Translations under genes and position numbers: made by a program | In this document: positions 25,149 through 33,134 of the stretch, piece by piece | Position numbering within the stretch: the stretch's first letter is position 1 | Layout: each line of letters starts with the position of its first letter | Origin: Collinsella aerofaciens | Lineage (GTDB): Bacteria; Actinomycetota; Coriobacteriia; Coriobacteriales; Coriobacteriaceae | Assembly (NCBI RefSeq): GCF_015558785.1 | Contig: NZ_JADMOP010000011.1 | Coordinates: 1 to 64,000 of the forward strand | Reading direction: 5' to 3' | DNA: 64,000 bases | The notes under the pieces: generated by a model | Database searches by the model: none | Seen by the model: the letters and a program-made list of their open reading frames with translations, nothing else | What the model was told of the DNA's origin: nothing

Positions 25149-26189
25149 TTACAGCTCGACGAGCTGGCCGGTCTCGGCGGCCTCCTTGATAGCGTTGAGA
25201 AGCGTGAGCGTCTTAACGTTGTCGGCGGGGGTCACGACGGGCTCGACCTCGCGGCGGACAACCTTCACAAAGTGCCTGAGCTGCATCTTGTGCGGCAGTG
25301 CCGGGTCGACGGCCGGAATCTCCATCTGCAGCGGCTTGTGCCAGTTGGAGGCGCCGTCGTAGGAGAACTGGTGCAGGCGGGGCAGCGACAGGGCGCCCTT
25401 AGTGCCGCCGATAAAGTAGGCGTCGGCGTCGAAGGGGCGGTACTGCGGGTCCTCGCGAGCGGTTGCCTCCCAGTTCCAGGGGCTGGCGGTGGCGTCGGAG
25501 ATGGTCATGCTTGCGAGCGCGCCATCGGCAAAACGGACGTTGACCACGGCGGAGTCCTCGGTCTCAAAACCGCGGGCGGCGCTGGACTGCATACCCTGGA
25601 CGGCAACGGGCTCGCCCAGCAGGTAGCGGAGCAGGTCGACGTCGTGCACCAGGTTGACCAGGATCGGGCCGGCACCCTTCTTGCGGCGCCATTCGACATC
25701 GAAGTACTCGTCATTCTTATAGATCATGTAGTGGAAGCTCGACACGGTGAGCTTGCCCAGCTCGCCGGACTCGATGATCTCCTTGGCCTTGTTGACGAAG
25801 GGGTTGTGGCGACGGTGCTGACCCACGAGCACGGGCACGCCGGCGGTCTCGGCCTCGGCAGCGAAAGCCTGGGCATCCTCCAGGTCGTTGGAGATCGGCT
25901 TTTCGACCAGCGGCACGATATTGCGCTTCACAGCCTCGCGGGCAACGCCCAGGTGCAGGTCGTTGGGCGTGGCGATGATGACGGCCTCGGGCTTAACCTC
26001 GTCCATCATCTGGGCGGGATCGGTGAAGAACGGCACGCCGGCGGCCTCAGCCGTGGCGCGGGCGCCCTCAAAGGCGTCGGCGATGGCGACGAGCTCGGCC
26101 TCGGGCTCCTCGGTGACAAAGCGGATGTGGTTGCGGCCCATGGCGCCGGCGCCGATAACGGCAATGCGGACGGGGTTGAGCTCAGACAT
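25149..26189 (-). CDS. Gfo/Idh/MocA family oxidoreductase
   Basis: A 346-residue NAD(P)-dependent dehydrogenase. IAVIGAGAMGRNH near the N-terminus is the Rossmann dinucleotide-binding loop, VEKPIS holds the conserved catalytic-site lysine of the family (EKP), and GPILVNLVHDVDLLRYLLG with the H-D pair lines the active site in the second domain. Relatives oxidise inositol, sugars, sugar acids and amino sugars. AAGGAG lies eight bases before ATG 26189. It is the third gene of a minus-strand cluster with an SDR dehydrogenase and an OFA-type transporter, which suggests uptake and oxidation of a polyol or sugar acid. A palindrome of the AAAGGGAC family separates it from the transporter gene. Confidence 0.92.
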   Translation of the reverse strand: MSELNPVRIAVIGAGAMGRNHIRFVTEEPEAELVAIADAFEGARATAEAAGVPFFTDPAQMMDEVKPEAVIIATPNDLHLGVAREAVKRNIVPLVEKPISNDLEDAQAFAAEAETAGVPVLVGQHRRHNPFVNKAKEIIESGELGKLTVSSFHYMIYKNDEYFDVEWRRKKGAGPILVNLVHDVDLLRYLLGEPVAVQGMQSSAARGFETEDSAVVNVRFADGALASMTISDATASPWNWEATAREDPQYRPFDADAYFIGGTKGALSLPRLHQFSYDGASNWHKPLQMEIPAVDPALPHKMQLRHFVKVVRREVEPVVTPADNVKTLTLLNAIKEAAETGQLVEL

Positions 26190-26218
26190 TTCGACTCCTT
26201 AATACTGGTGACCGGTGG

Positions 26219-26250
26219 AATGCGACAAAGGGACTGTCCCTTTGTCGCAT
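26219..26250. repeat. TGTGACAAAGGGAC palindrome, copy 2
   Basis: AATGCGACAAAGGGAC and GTCCCTTTGTCGCAT pair. Compared with copy 1 both arms have changed (GTGAC to GCGAC, GTCAC to GTCGC), so pairing is kept. It lies inside the putative operon, between transporter and oxidoreductase. Confidence 0.8.
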
Positions 26251-26258
26251 CGGTAAAA

Positions 26259-27515
26259 CTAGGCGGACTTCTTCTTGCTGTCGGAGACCATCATGTAGAC
26301 GGTGAGCACGACGGCGATGGCGGCGATCACAATGGCGCCGTAGAAGGACTGCTGGTAGGCGGCGCTGCCGGCCTCGGCATGATACAGCACGGCGGTGATG
26401 GGCTGGCTGATCCAGGTGGAAGCGGCATAACCCAAAAACATGATGCCGTAGTTGACGCCGATGTTGCTGGTACCAAAGGCGCCACCGGTGAGCGGCGGGT
26501 AGATGACGAGCAGGGCGCCAAAGCTAAAGCCGAGCAGAGCGAGCGCCACAAAGAACATGGCCTGCGTAAAGCTCATCGACATGATGACGAGTGCGACGAT
26601 GGTGACGACAAGGCTGATGAGCAGCGACTTATAGGCGCCGAGCTTGTCGATGATCTGACCAAAGGACAGACGGCCAACCAGGTTGGCGCAGGTGTTGACG
26701 GAGACGACCACGCCGCCGAGGGCGACGGCCGCGGCGCTCGTGGGGTCGGTGAAGAGCTGGACGGCGGCGATGGAGGCAACCTTGCCGACGAGCAGGGTGC
26801 CCGCGGTGGCGGCAAAGGCGAAGGTGACGATGAGGACCCAGAAACGCGGGGTCTTGACCATCTCGCCCGGGGTGAGGTCACCGAAGGTGCCGGCGTGCGC
26901 ACCGCCCTTGGGGGCCTCGAAGCCCTCGGGCAGCCAACCGGCCTCGGGGGCCTTCAGGAACAGGGCGGAGACGGCGATCATCACAAAGAAGATGACTCCG
27001 AGCGCCTTAAGGGCGCCAAAGATGCCCAGGCTCGGGATGAGCAGCGAGGCGAGCACCGGGGACAGCACGGCGGGACCGGCGGTCGAAGCGGCCAGGGTGA
27101 TGCCGGAGGCGAGACCCTTCTTGTCGATGAACCACTTTTGGCCGGTGGTGAGCGCCGGATTGTAGCCCAGGCCGTTGCCGATGGCGGCGACAAGCGAGAA
27201 CCACAGGTAGAACTGCCACGGCTCGGTGACGGTGCCGGACATGAACCAGCCCAGGCCGTAGCACACGGCGGCGGCGATCACGACGTTGCGCGGGCCGATC
27301 TTATCGGAGATGCGGCCGGCGAAGATGCCCGTCACGGCCATGATGGTCTGAAAGACCGGGAAAGCCCAGGTAAGGGCGCTCGACCACTCGGGGTAGACGG
27401 CGAGCAGGTTCTTGCTCACGACGGAATACAGCGCGATGGAGCTGATGAAGAACATGGTGACGCACGCGGCGGAAAGCACGACGGCGCGACCCTTGTTAAA
27501 GTTGGTGGAAGCCAT
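26259..27515 (-). CDS. MFS transporter, OFA (oxalate/formate antiporter-like) group
   Basis: A 418-residue major facilitator protein with twelve membrane helices. GRISDKIGPRNVV after helix 2 is the MFS motif A, and GNGLGYNPALTTGQKWFIDKKGLASGI is the stretch typical of the OFA group, whose known members exchange oxalate and formate or carry monocarboxylates. The second half repeats the motif A counterpart in GRLSFGQIIDKLGAYK. The N- and C-termini are cytoplasmic and Lys-rich at the end. It lies between the SDR and Gfo/Idh/MocA genes on the same strand, so it probably imports the substrate those enzymes oxidise. The substrate is unknown. ATG 27515 follows AAAGAG. Confidence 0.9.
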   Translation of the reverse strand: MASTNFNKGRAVVLSAACVTMFFISSIALYSVVSKNLLAVYPEWSSALTWAFPVFQTIMAVTGIFAGRISDKIGPRNVVIAAAVCYGLGWFMSGTVTEPWQFYLWFSLVAAIGNGLGYNPALTTGQKWFIDKKGLASGITLAASTAGPAVLSPVLASLLIPSLGIFGALKALGVIFFVMIAVSALFLKAPEAGWLPEGFEAPKGGAHAGTFGDLTPGEMVKTPRFWVLIVTFAFAATAGTLLVGKVASIAAVQLFTDPTSAAAVALGGVVVSVNTCANLVGRLSFGQIIDKLGAYKSLLISLVVTIVALVIMSMSFTQAMFFVALALLGFSFGALLVIYPPLTGGAFGTSNIGVNYGIMFLGYAASTWISQPITAVLYHAEAGSAAYQQSFYGAIVIAAIAVVLTVYMMVSDSKKKSA

Positions 27516-27580
27516 TGGACTCTTTCTGATCGATACGGGGGAGGAGCGGGCGTGTCCGCGGGCCTCCCTGTTAGGTTGGT

Positions 27581-28462
27581 TTACTGGTCAGTCGGCTTGG
27601 CGACGCCGGACTCATCGGACCAGAGCTCGACACCCTTGTTCTTAAGGTAGTTGTCGGCATAGGCGCGACGGCCGCCGGGCTTGGCGGTGAGGTCGCCCAT
27701 CATGTTGGAGAAGCCGCCGTCGACCTTGATGGCGTCGCCGGTGGTAAAGTCCGAGCGCTTGGACGCCAGGAACATGACGGCGTTGGCGATATCGCTGACC
27801 TCGCCGATGCGGCGCGTGGCGATCAGGCGGCTGCGGCTCTTTTCGACCTCGGGGTCGGCGTAGAAGTTGGCCGACATCGGGGTCTTAACGAAGCAAGGCT
27901 CGACGCAGTTGGAGCGGACGCCGTAGGGGCCCCACTCGGCGGCGAGCATCTTGGACATCATGTTGACGCCGGCCTTGGTGGAGCTGTACACGCCCGAGAA
28001 CGTCTCGGGGGAGTGGCTGGCAACGGTCGAGATGTGCACCAGGCGGCCCTGGCCGGCCTTGATCATCTCGCGACCAAAGCGCTGCGAGGTGATGAAGTAA
28101 CCGGTGAGGTTGACGTTGAGCACCTGCTCCCAGTCGCTCAGCGGCAGGTCCTCCATGGCGGCGAAGCGCAGGATGCCGGCGGTGTTGACGAGGACGTCGA
28201 CGCGGCCGAAGTCGGTGATGGTGGCGTCGACGGCGGCCTGAACCTCGGCCTCATCGGTGGCGTTCATCTTGTAACCCTCGGCGTGGATGCCAAACTCGGC
28301 GGCGAGGTCGGCGGCTGCGGCCTTGACCTTTTCCTCGTCCAGGTCGAGCAGGACGACGTTGGCGCCGTTGCGGGCGAACTCGCGGCAAATCTCGACGCCC
28401 ATACCGCCGAGCGCGCCAGTCACGGCGCAGACATCGCCCTCGAGCTTAAGCCAATTGCTCAT
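27581..28462 (-). CDS. Short-chain dehydrogenase/reductase (SDR)
   Basis: A 293-residue classical SDR. TGALGGMG near residue 16 is the cofactor loop, NTAG near 91 stabilises the sheet, S in HISTVAS and the pair Y-S-S-T-K are the catalytic Ser, Tyr and Lys, and D in VVLLDLDEE at the end of strand 2 points to NAD(H) rather than NADP(H). About 30 residues after the usual end (GGRRAYADNYLKNKGVELW) are extra. It is the first gene of the minus-strand cluster and diverges from a LysR-type gene, the common layout for LysR control. A bile-acid or steroid dehydrogenase is possible in a gut actinobacterium, but the partner genes favour polyol or sugar-acid oxidation. Confidence 0.9.
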   Translation of the reverse strand: MSNWLKLEGDVCAVTGALGGMGVEICREFARNGANVVLLDLDEEKVKAAAADLAAEFGIHAEGYKMNATDEAEVQAAVDATITDFGRVDVLVNTAGILRFAAMEDLPLSDWEQVLNVNLTGYFITSQRFGREMIKAGQGRLVHISTVASHSPETFSGVYSSTKAGVNMMSKMLAAEWGPYGVRSNCVEPCFVKTPMSANFYADPEVEKSRSRLIATRRIGEVSDIANAVMFLASKRSDFTTGDAIKVDGGFSNMMGDLTAKPGGRRAYADNYLKNKGVELWSDESGVAKPTDQ

Positions 28463-28694
28463 AGGAACTTCCCTTCTTGTGCCTCCCGGTGGGTCGCTCC
28501 CATTAACCGACCCACGTGGTTTTCGCTGGTTATCGTATGCTTTGCATTTGCGCAGGTGAATTGCATATTTGTTAGAATGGCGTTAACCGTAGGTTTATAC
28601 TGTGCGATGCAGTTTTTCTCAATCGAGCGCGTGACCTGCCAAAACGACCCCCTGTGGCGCCATGCGTTCACAGGCGCGAAAACGGGAGATTGAC

Positions 28695-29573
28695 GTGTAC
28701 GATCGACGACTCGAGGCCATATCGGCCGCCGCGGAGCTGGGAAGCTTCTCACGTGCGGCGGCAAAATTGCGCGTGTCGACCCCGGCGCTCGTCAAACAGG
28801 TGTCGGGTTTCGAGGCCGAGTTTGGCATCACGTTGTTCGAGCGCTCGCATTCGGGTGTTAAGGTGACGCCGGCGGGCGCTCTGCTGGTGGACGACGCGCG
28901 CTCGATCATGCGGCAGTCCGAGGACGCGCTGCGCCGCGCCCGACGCGCGGCGGGCGATGGCGGTGCCGTGCGCCTGGGCGTGTCGATGATGTGCCCGGGG
29001 CGCCAGACGCTGTCGATGTGGTCGGGCATCCACGATCTGGAGCCATCGCTGCGCTTCGAGATCGTGCCGGTAAGCGACCTCTATGACGAGCGCGAATCCG
29101 TCATGCGCAGCCTTGGTCGCGAGGTGGATGTGGTGCAGTCGAGTTTTTCGACACCGCGCTGGGGCGACACCTGTCAAAAGCTCCGCATCGTTAACGTGCC
29201 GTTTTATATCGACCTGCCGCGCACGAGCCCGCTGGCGCGCACGACACGCATTACGGTTGCCGACTTGGAGGGCATGCGCCTGCGCGTGCTCCGCCACGGC
29301 AACGACGCCATGGACAGTCTGCGTATCGACCTTTTGGCCGACGGCGGTGTGGACGTGATCGATGTGGATAGCTTCGACTTTGCGCTCTTTAACGAGGCGG
29401 AGGAAAAGGGCGACGCGGTGCTCACCTGCGGGGCGTGGTCGGGGGTGCACCCGGCCTTTGTGGGCGTGCCGTTCCTATGCGGTCGCGAGGTGCCAGTCTT
29501 TCTGCACTATCCGCTCGAGCCCACCCTCCAAGTCCAAAAATTCGTCAACGCCATGGCACAACTTCTCAAATAG
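28695..29573 (+). CDS. LysR family transcriptional regulator
   Basis: A 292-residue LysR-type regulator. The N-terminal winged helix has LEAISAAAELGSFSRAAAKL and TPALVKQVSGFEAEFGITLFER, the standard LysR DNA-binding stretch; the rest is a two-lobed substrate-binding-like effector domain. I start at GTG 28695 because GGGAG lies six bases upstream and the protein then begins MYDRRLEAI as LysR members do. It diverges from the SDR-MFS-oxidoreductase cluster across about 230 bases, and it very likely controls that cluster in response to the pathway substrate. A possible promoter for lysR is TTAGAA with TATACT at 28596-28601. Effector unknown. Confidence 0.92.
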   Translation: MYDRRLEAISAAAELGSFSRAAAKLRVSTPALVKQVSGFEAEFGITLFERSHSGVKVTPAGALLVDDARSIMRQSEDALRRARRAAGDGGAVRLGVSMMCPGRQTLSMWSGIHDLEPSLRFEIVPVSDLYDERESVMRSLGREVDVVQSSFSTPRWGDTCQKLRIVNVPFYIDLPRTSPLARTTRITVADLEGMRLRVLRHGNDAMDSLRIDLLADGGVDVIDVDSFDFALFNEAEEKGDAVLTCGAWSGVHPAFVGVPFLCGREVPVFLHYPLEPTLQVQKFVNAMAQLLK

Positions 29574-29589
29574 CTCATTTGGGACGGGT

Positions 29590-30681
29590 TTAGCGGTCCT
29601 CGCGTTGCAGCCCGGCTGCCTCAGCTGTCTTTACGCGGTTCTTGTCGATGTACATGTTTTTGTCGGCCTGGGAAAAGAGCTCGCGCATCGTAGGCGGTTC
29701 ATCAAAATCACTGGAAAGCGCGTAGCCCACTGCATAGCTGATAGGCATGTCGGGATGAGCCTCGGAATGCTCGTTCACGTTCGCACGAACCCGAGCGAGA
29801 CAGGACTCCACGGCAGCTCGATCGGCATCCCGCAGCACCGCGATAAACTCATCGCCACCGTCGCGGCCCACAAAGCAGGTCTCGGACGCCACGCACCCCA
29901 GCTGCTGGGCAAAAGAACGGATGTATTCGTCGCCCTTCTCGTGGCCGAAGTTGTTATTGACCGTATGCAGATTGTTAAGGTCGAAGACGCACACCGCAAC
30001 GGGCGCCTCCGCGGAGACAGGCCGCTCCTGCCCCAAGATCTCCTTGCACTTGTTCTTGTTGGGCAGTCCCGTGGCTTCGTCGAGATAGACTTTGCTCTGC
30101 AGCTCTCGGTTGAGCGCGGCAGTGCGCACCGCGCGAACAAGTTCGACCGCAAAGGTCGCCACCAAGCCCACGATGTCGATGATCACCAAGCCCTCGAGAT
30201 AGTTGAGCGCCGACGCCTTCTCCTGAGAGTAGTCCTCTGCGAGTCGCGTAGCATCGTCGCAAATGCCAAAGAACTCCTCGCTCATGGAGATGATGTCGGT
30301 GTTCTCATAGCCGACTTCGCGCACGCGGATGATCTCGGTGCAAAGCTCATCAAAATAATTTGCAAGCTCGGTCATCTTTGCCTGATACTCATCGTCGTCG
30401 AGACGGACGAGATTGAGGTCGTCGCTTCCGTAGCGCAAGCCGTTAATGTATGAATCCACGGCCTTGAGCAGGTCGTCTTGTGACTGGCCTGCGTCCTCGA
30501 GCTTCACGATGCGCTGCGTGGTGCCGCGTATCAGGCCGGCGTAGTTGACCACACGCGCCGTGCCCTGGATATCGGAGACGAGCAGCATAACATTGATGAA
30601 GAAGAAGATGAGAACTGCCGTGAGCACCATCATGAGCAGGCGCACCGCCTGGCCGGCCTTCTTGGCGACAGAAGTATTCAC
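29590..30681 (-). CDS. Membrane-bound diguanylate cyclase (GGDEF)
   Basis: A 363-residue protein with a membrane helix at about 12-35, an extracytoplasmic helical sensor up to about 160 (containing GLIRGTTQRIVKLE, like the N-terminal sensor of PilJ-type receptors), a second membrane helix near 165-185 and a C-terminal GGDEF domain. The active-site loop is complete (GRDGGDEFIAV) and FDLNNLHTVNNNFGHEKGDE carries the metal-binding Asp and the substrate-binding Asn, so it should make cyclic di-GMP. The RxxD inhibitory site that normally precedes the loop is absent (ASET). It is the only c-di-GMP gene in the window and is convergent with the LysR gene with only 16 bases between stops. Confidence 0.9.
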   Translation of the reverse strand: MNTSVAKKAGQAVRLLMMVLTAVLIFFFINVMLLVSDIQGTARVVNYAGLIRGTTQRIVKLEDAGQSQDDLLKAVDSYINGLRYGSDDLNLVRLDDDEYQAKMTELANYFDELCTEIIRVREVGYENTDIISMSEEFFGICDDATRLAEDYSQEKASALNYLEGLVIIDIVGLVATFAVELVRAVRTAALNRELQSKVYLDEATGLPNKNKCKEILGQERPVSAEAPVAVCVFDLNNLHTVNNNFGHEKGDEYIRSFAQQLGCVASETCFVGRDGGDEFIAVLRDADRAAVESCLARVRANVNEHSEAHPDMPISYAVGYALSSDFDEPPTMRELFSQADKNMYIDKNRVKTAEAAGLQREDR

Positions 30682-30872
30682 AAGTTCACTCCCCTAAATG
30701 ACAAAAGAACAGGTAGCACGCAGTGTGCTGAAATTCATGGGTGGTTAACTCTACCATATGGGCCAGCAGCCTCAAACTGCAGCAGACGCTCGTCCAAATT
30801 GGCGTGACGCTTGCCTTGTTGTTCTTGACCTGGCCGCGCTATCGGACATGCTTCTGGTCTTGGATCACCATG

Positions 30873-31042
30873 GGAAAGCTCATCCCGTTTTGTGCGTCTA
30901 GAGTGGGATGCGGCTTCCCAAAGGTGCCGTTAGGGGAAATCACATCCCGGTTTACTCCCTTGAAATGGGATGCCGTTTCCCGGAGGGGGTCCAGCGGGAA
31001 ACGGCATCCCATTTTGGGCCCGAAAAGTGGGATACGGTTTCC
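30873..31042. repeat. Array of alternating inverted 14-16 bp motifs with 62-bp period, array 2
   Basis: Six copies of GTGGGATGCGGTTTCC variants, strictly alternating. Minus copies start at 30873, 30935 and 30997; plus copies at 30903, 30965 and 31027, each exactly 62 bases apart. Spacers of about 16 bases differ. The layout and offsets match array 1 at 9169-9370. The region 30682-30872 shows no gene. Confidence 0.85.
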
Positions 31043-31051
31043 GGCCGGCAT

Positions 31052-31094
31052 GAATAAAGCCTCCGCAGCTCGTGTGGCTGCGGAGGCTTTATTC
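31052..31094. terminator. Strong hairpin, probable bidirectional terminator
   Basis: GAATAAAGCCTCCGCAGC pairs perfectly with GCTGCGGAGGCTTTATTC around a seven-base loop. A/T runs inside both ends of the stem would give T tracts on both strands. It directly follows repeat array 2. Confidence 0.75.
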
Positions 31095-31121
31095 GTTGCG
31101 GTGCATTGTGTTTGGGTCGTT

Positions 31122-31203
31122 GAGATGAGTCGATTTGCCCCGAAAGAGGAGGGCATTGACCTTAGGGTCATGCCCGACGAATGAGCGGCAAATCGGCCAT
31201 CTC
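31122..31203 (-). repeat. Nested hairpin, distant third copy of the element after prfA
   Basis: Outer arms GAGATGAGTCGATTTGCC and GGCAAATCGGCCATCTC enclose an inner hairpin GGGCATTGACC / GGTCATGCCC. The inner hairpin resembles those at 49939-49971 and 55893-55926. It starts just beyond the stop of the ABC gene that ends at 31215 and may serve as its terminator. Confidence 0.6.
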
Positions 31204-31214
31204 GGCGAGCCGAA

Positions 31215-33134
31215 CTACTCCAGCTCAAACGCTCCGGTATAGAGCTGGTAGTAATACCCGCGCTTGGCAATCAGCTCGTCGTGGTTGCCGCGCTCGATGA
31301 TGCGGCCGTGATCCAGACAGATGATCGCGTCGGAGTTGCGCACGGTGGACAGGCGGTGCGCGATGACAAACGTCGTGCGGCCTTCCATGAGCTTGTCCAT
31401 GCCGGCTTGCACGATGGCCTCGGTGCGGGTATCGATGCTCGACGTGGCCTCGTCCAGGATCATCGCCGGCGGATCGGCGACGGCGGCGCGTGCGATCGAG
31501 ATCAGCTGGCGCTGGCCCTGCGACAGCTGGGCGCCGTTGCCGGTGAGCATCGTGTCGTAGCCGTCGGGCAGGCGGGTGATAAAGTCGTCCGCGCCGGCGA
31601 GCTTTGCTGCCGCGATGCACTCCTCGTCGGTGGCATCCAGATTGCCGTAGCGGATGTTATCCATCACGGTGCCGGTGAACAGGTTTACGTCCTGCAGCAC
31701 CACGCCCAGCGAGCGGCGCAGGTCTGCCTTGCGGATCTTGTTGACGTTGATGCCGTCGTAGCGAATCTTGCCGTCGGCGATGTCATAGAAGCGGTTGATG
31801 AGGTTGGTGATGGTCGTCTTACCGGCACCGGTGGCGCCGACAAACGCGACCTTCTGGCCCGGCTTGGCAAACACGGACACGCCGTGCAGCACCTCGTGGT
31901 CGGGCGTGTAGCCAAAGTCGACGTTGTCCATGACCAGGTCGCCACGCAGCGGCACGTACTCGATCTCGCCGGTTGCGCGGTGCGGATGTTTCCACGCCCA
32001 CATGCCGGTGTGGTGGTCGGCCTCCTCGAGCTGCCAGGTGTCGGGGTTGACCTGCGCGTTGACGAGCGTCACATAGCCTTCGTCGGCTTCGGGCTCCTCG
32101 TCGATGAGCTCAAAGATGCGGTCGGCGCCGGCGAGGCCCATGACCACGGCGTTGATCTGCTGCGAGATCTGACCGATCTGTCCGCAGAACTGCTTGGTCA
32201 TGTTGAGGAACGGCACTACGACGGCGATGGACAGCGTCATGCCCGAGATGCTCAGATTGGGCACGCCCAGCGCCAGGAAAATGCCGCCTGCCAGTGCGAC
32301 CAGCACGTAGAGCAGGTTGCCCAGGTTCATAAGGATAGGCATGAGGATGTTGGCGTACATGTTGGCCTTCTGCGAGACCTCGAAGAGCTTTTCGTTGCGC
32401 TCGTCAAAATCGGCCTCGGCGGCAGACTCGTGGCAGAATGCCTTGACGACCTTCTGGCCGTTCATGACTTCCTCGATATGGCCCTCGACCACGCCGAGCT
32501 CGGTCTGCTGCGCAATGAAGAAGCGCGCGGAGTTGGAGCCGAGCAGCTTGGTCATAAAGGTCATAAAGGCGACGCCGGCCACAATGACCAGGCACATCCA
32601 CACGCTGTAGTACAGCATGATAAAGAACACCGTGACGATGACGATGGTCGTCATGAGCAGGTTGGGCAGCGACTGGCTGATCATCTGGCGCAGCGTGTCG
32701 ATGTCGTTGGTGTAGTGGCTCATGATGTCGCCGCGCTGATGCGTGTCGAAGTAGCGAATCGGCAGGTCCTGCATACGGTTGAACATCTTCTCGCGCAGCT
32801 TCTCGAGCGAGCCCTGCGTGACGATGGCCATGGCGCGGTTCCAGAAGAGCGAAGACAGGATGCCGATGCCGTAGATGCAGGCGAGGGTGGTCACGAGCTG
32901 TGCGATCTTGGGCTGTGCGGCTTCCCAATCGCCCGACTGCCACGATTCGCTAATAATCTGCAGAGCGCTCTGAAGGAAGGTCGCACCGATGGAGTTGATG
33001 ATGGCGCAGAGCACCACGCCGACAACGACGAGGGGCAAAAGCACGGGGTAGAAGCCAAAGAGCGTCTTGATGAGGCGCGACATGGTGCCGCCCTTGCGGT
33101 TGCGCGCGCGCTCGGCGGTAGCTGCCTTACTCAT
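31215..33134 (-). CDS. ABC exporter half-transporter, catalytic partner (second exporter)
   Basis: A 639-residue exporter subunit: six membrane helices up to about residue 325, an insertion of some 45 residues before the ATPase (YVTLVNAQVNPDTWQLEEAD, then DHHTGMWAWKHP), and a complete ATPase domain with Walker A GATGAGKTT, signature LSQGQRQ, Walker B MILDEATSSID with the catalytic Glu, and the H-loop IAHRLSTV. The insertion ahead of the ATPase domain is common in the YheH/LmrD-like half. ATG 33134 overlaps the upstream gene by eight bases and follows GGAGG, so the three genes marR, exporter A and exporter B form one operon. Substrate unknown; MarR control suggests toxic compounds. Confidence 0.94.
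   Translation of the reverse strand: MSKAATAERARNRKGGTMSRLIKTLFGFYPVLLPLVVVGVVLCAIINSIGATFLQSALQIISESWQSGDWEAAQPKIAQLVTTLACIYGIGILSSLFWNRAMAIVTQGSLEKLREKMFNRMQDLPIRYFDTHQRGDIMSHYTNDIDTLRQMISQSLPNLLMTTIVIVTVFFIMLYYSVWMCLVIVAGVAFMTFMTKLLGSNSARFFIAQQTELGVVEGHIEEVMNGQKVVKAFCHESAAEADFDERNEKLFEVSQKANMYANILMPILMNLGNLLYVLVALAGGIFLALGVPNLSISGMTLSIAVVVPFLNMTKQFCGQIGQISQQINAVVMGLAGADRIFELIDEEPEADEGYVTLVNAQVNPDTWQLEEADHHTGMWAWKHPHRATGEIEYVPLRGDLVMDNVDFGYTPDHEVLHGVSVFAKPGQKVAFVGATGAGKTTITNLINRFYDIADGKIRYDGINVNKIRKADLRRSLGVVLQDVNLFTGTVMDNIRYGNLDATDEECIAAAKLAGADDFITRLPDGYDTMLTGNGAQLSQGQRQLISIARAAVADPPAMILDEATSSIDTRTEAIVQAGMDKLMEGRTTFVIAHRLSTVRNSDAIICLDHGRIIERGNHDELIAKRGYYYQLYTGAFELE

Noticed and set aside
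27581-28462. Hydroxysteroid (bile acid) dehydrogenase
   Set aside because: Possible for a gut actinobacterial SDR, but neighbours (Gfo/Idh/MocA enzyme, OFA carrier) and extra C-terminal residues give no support.
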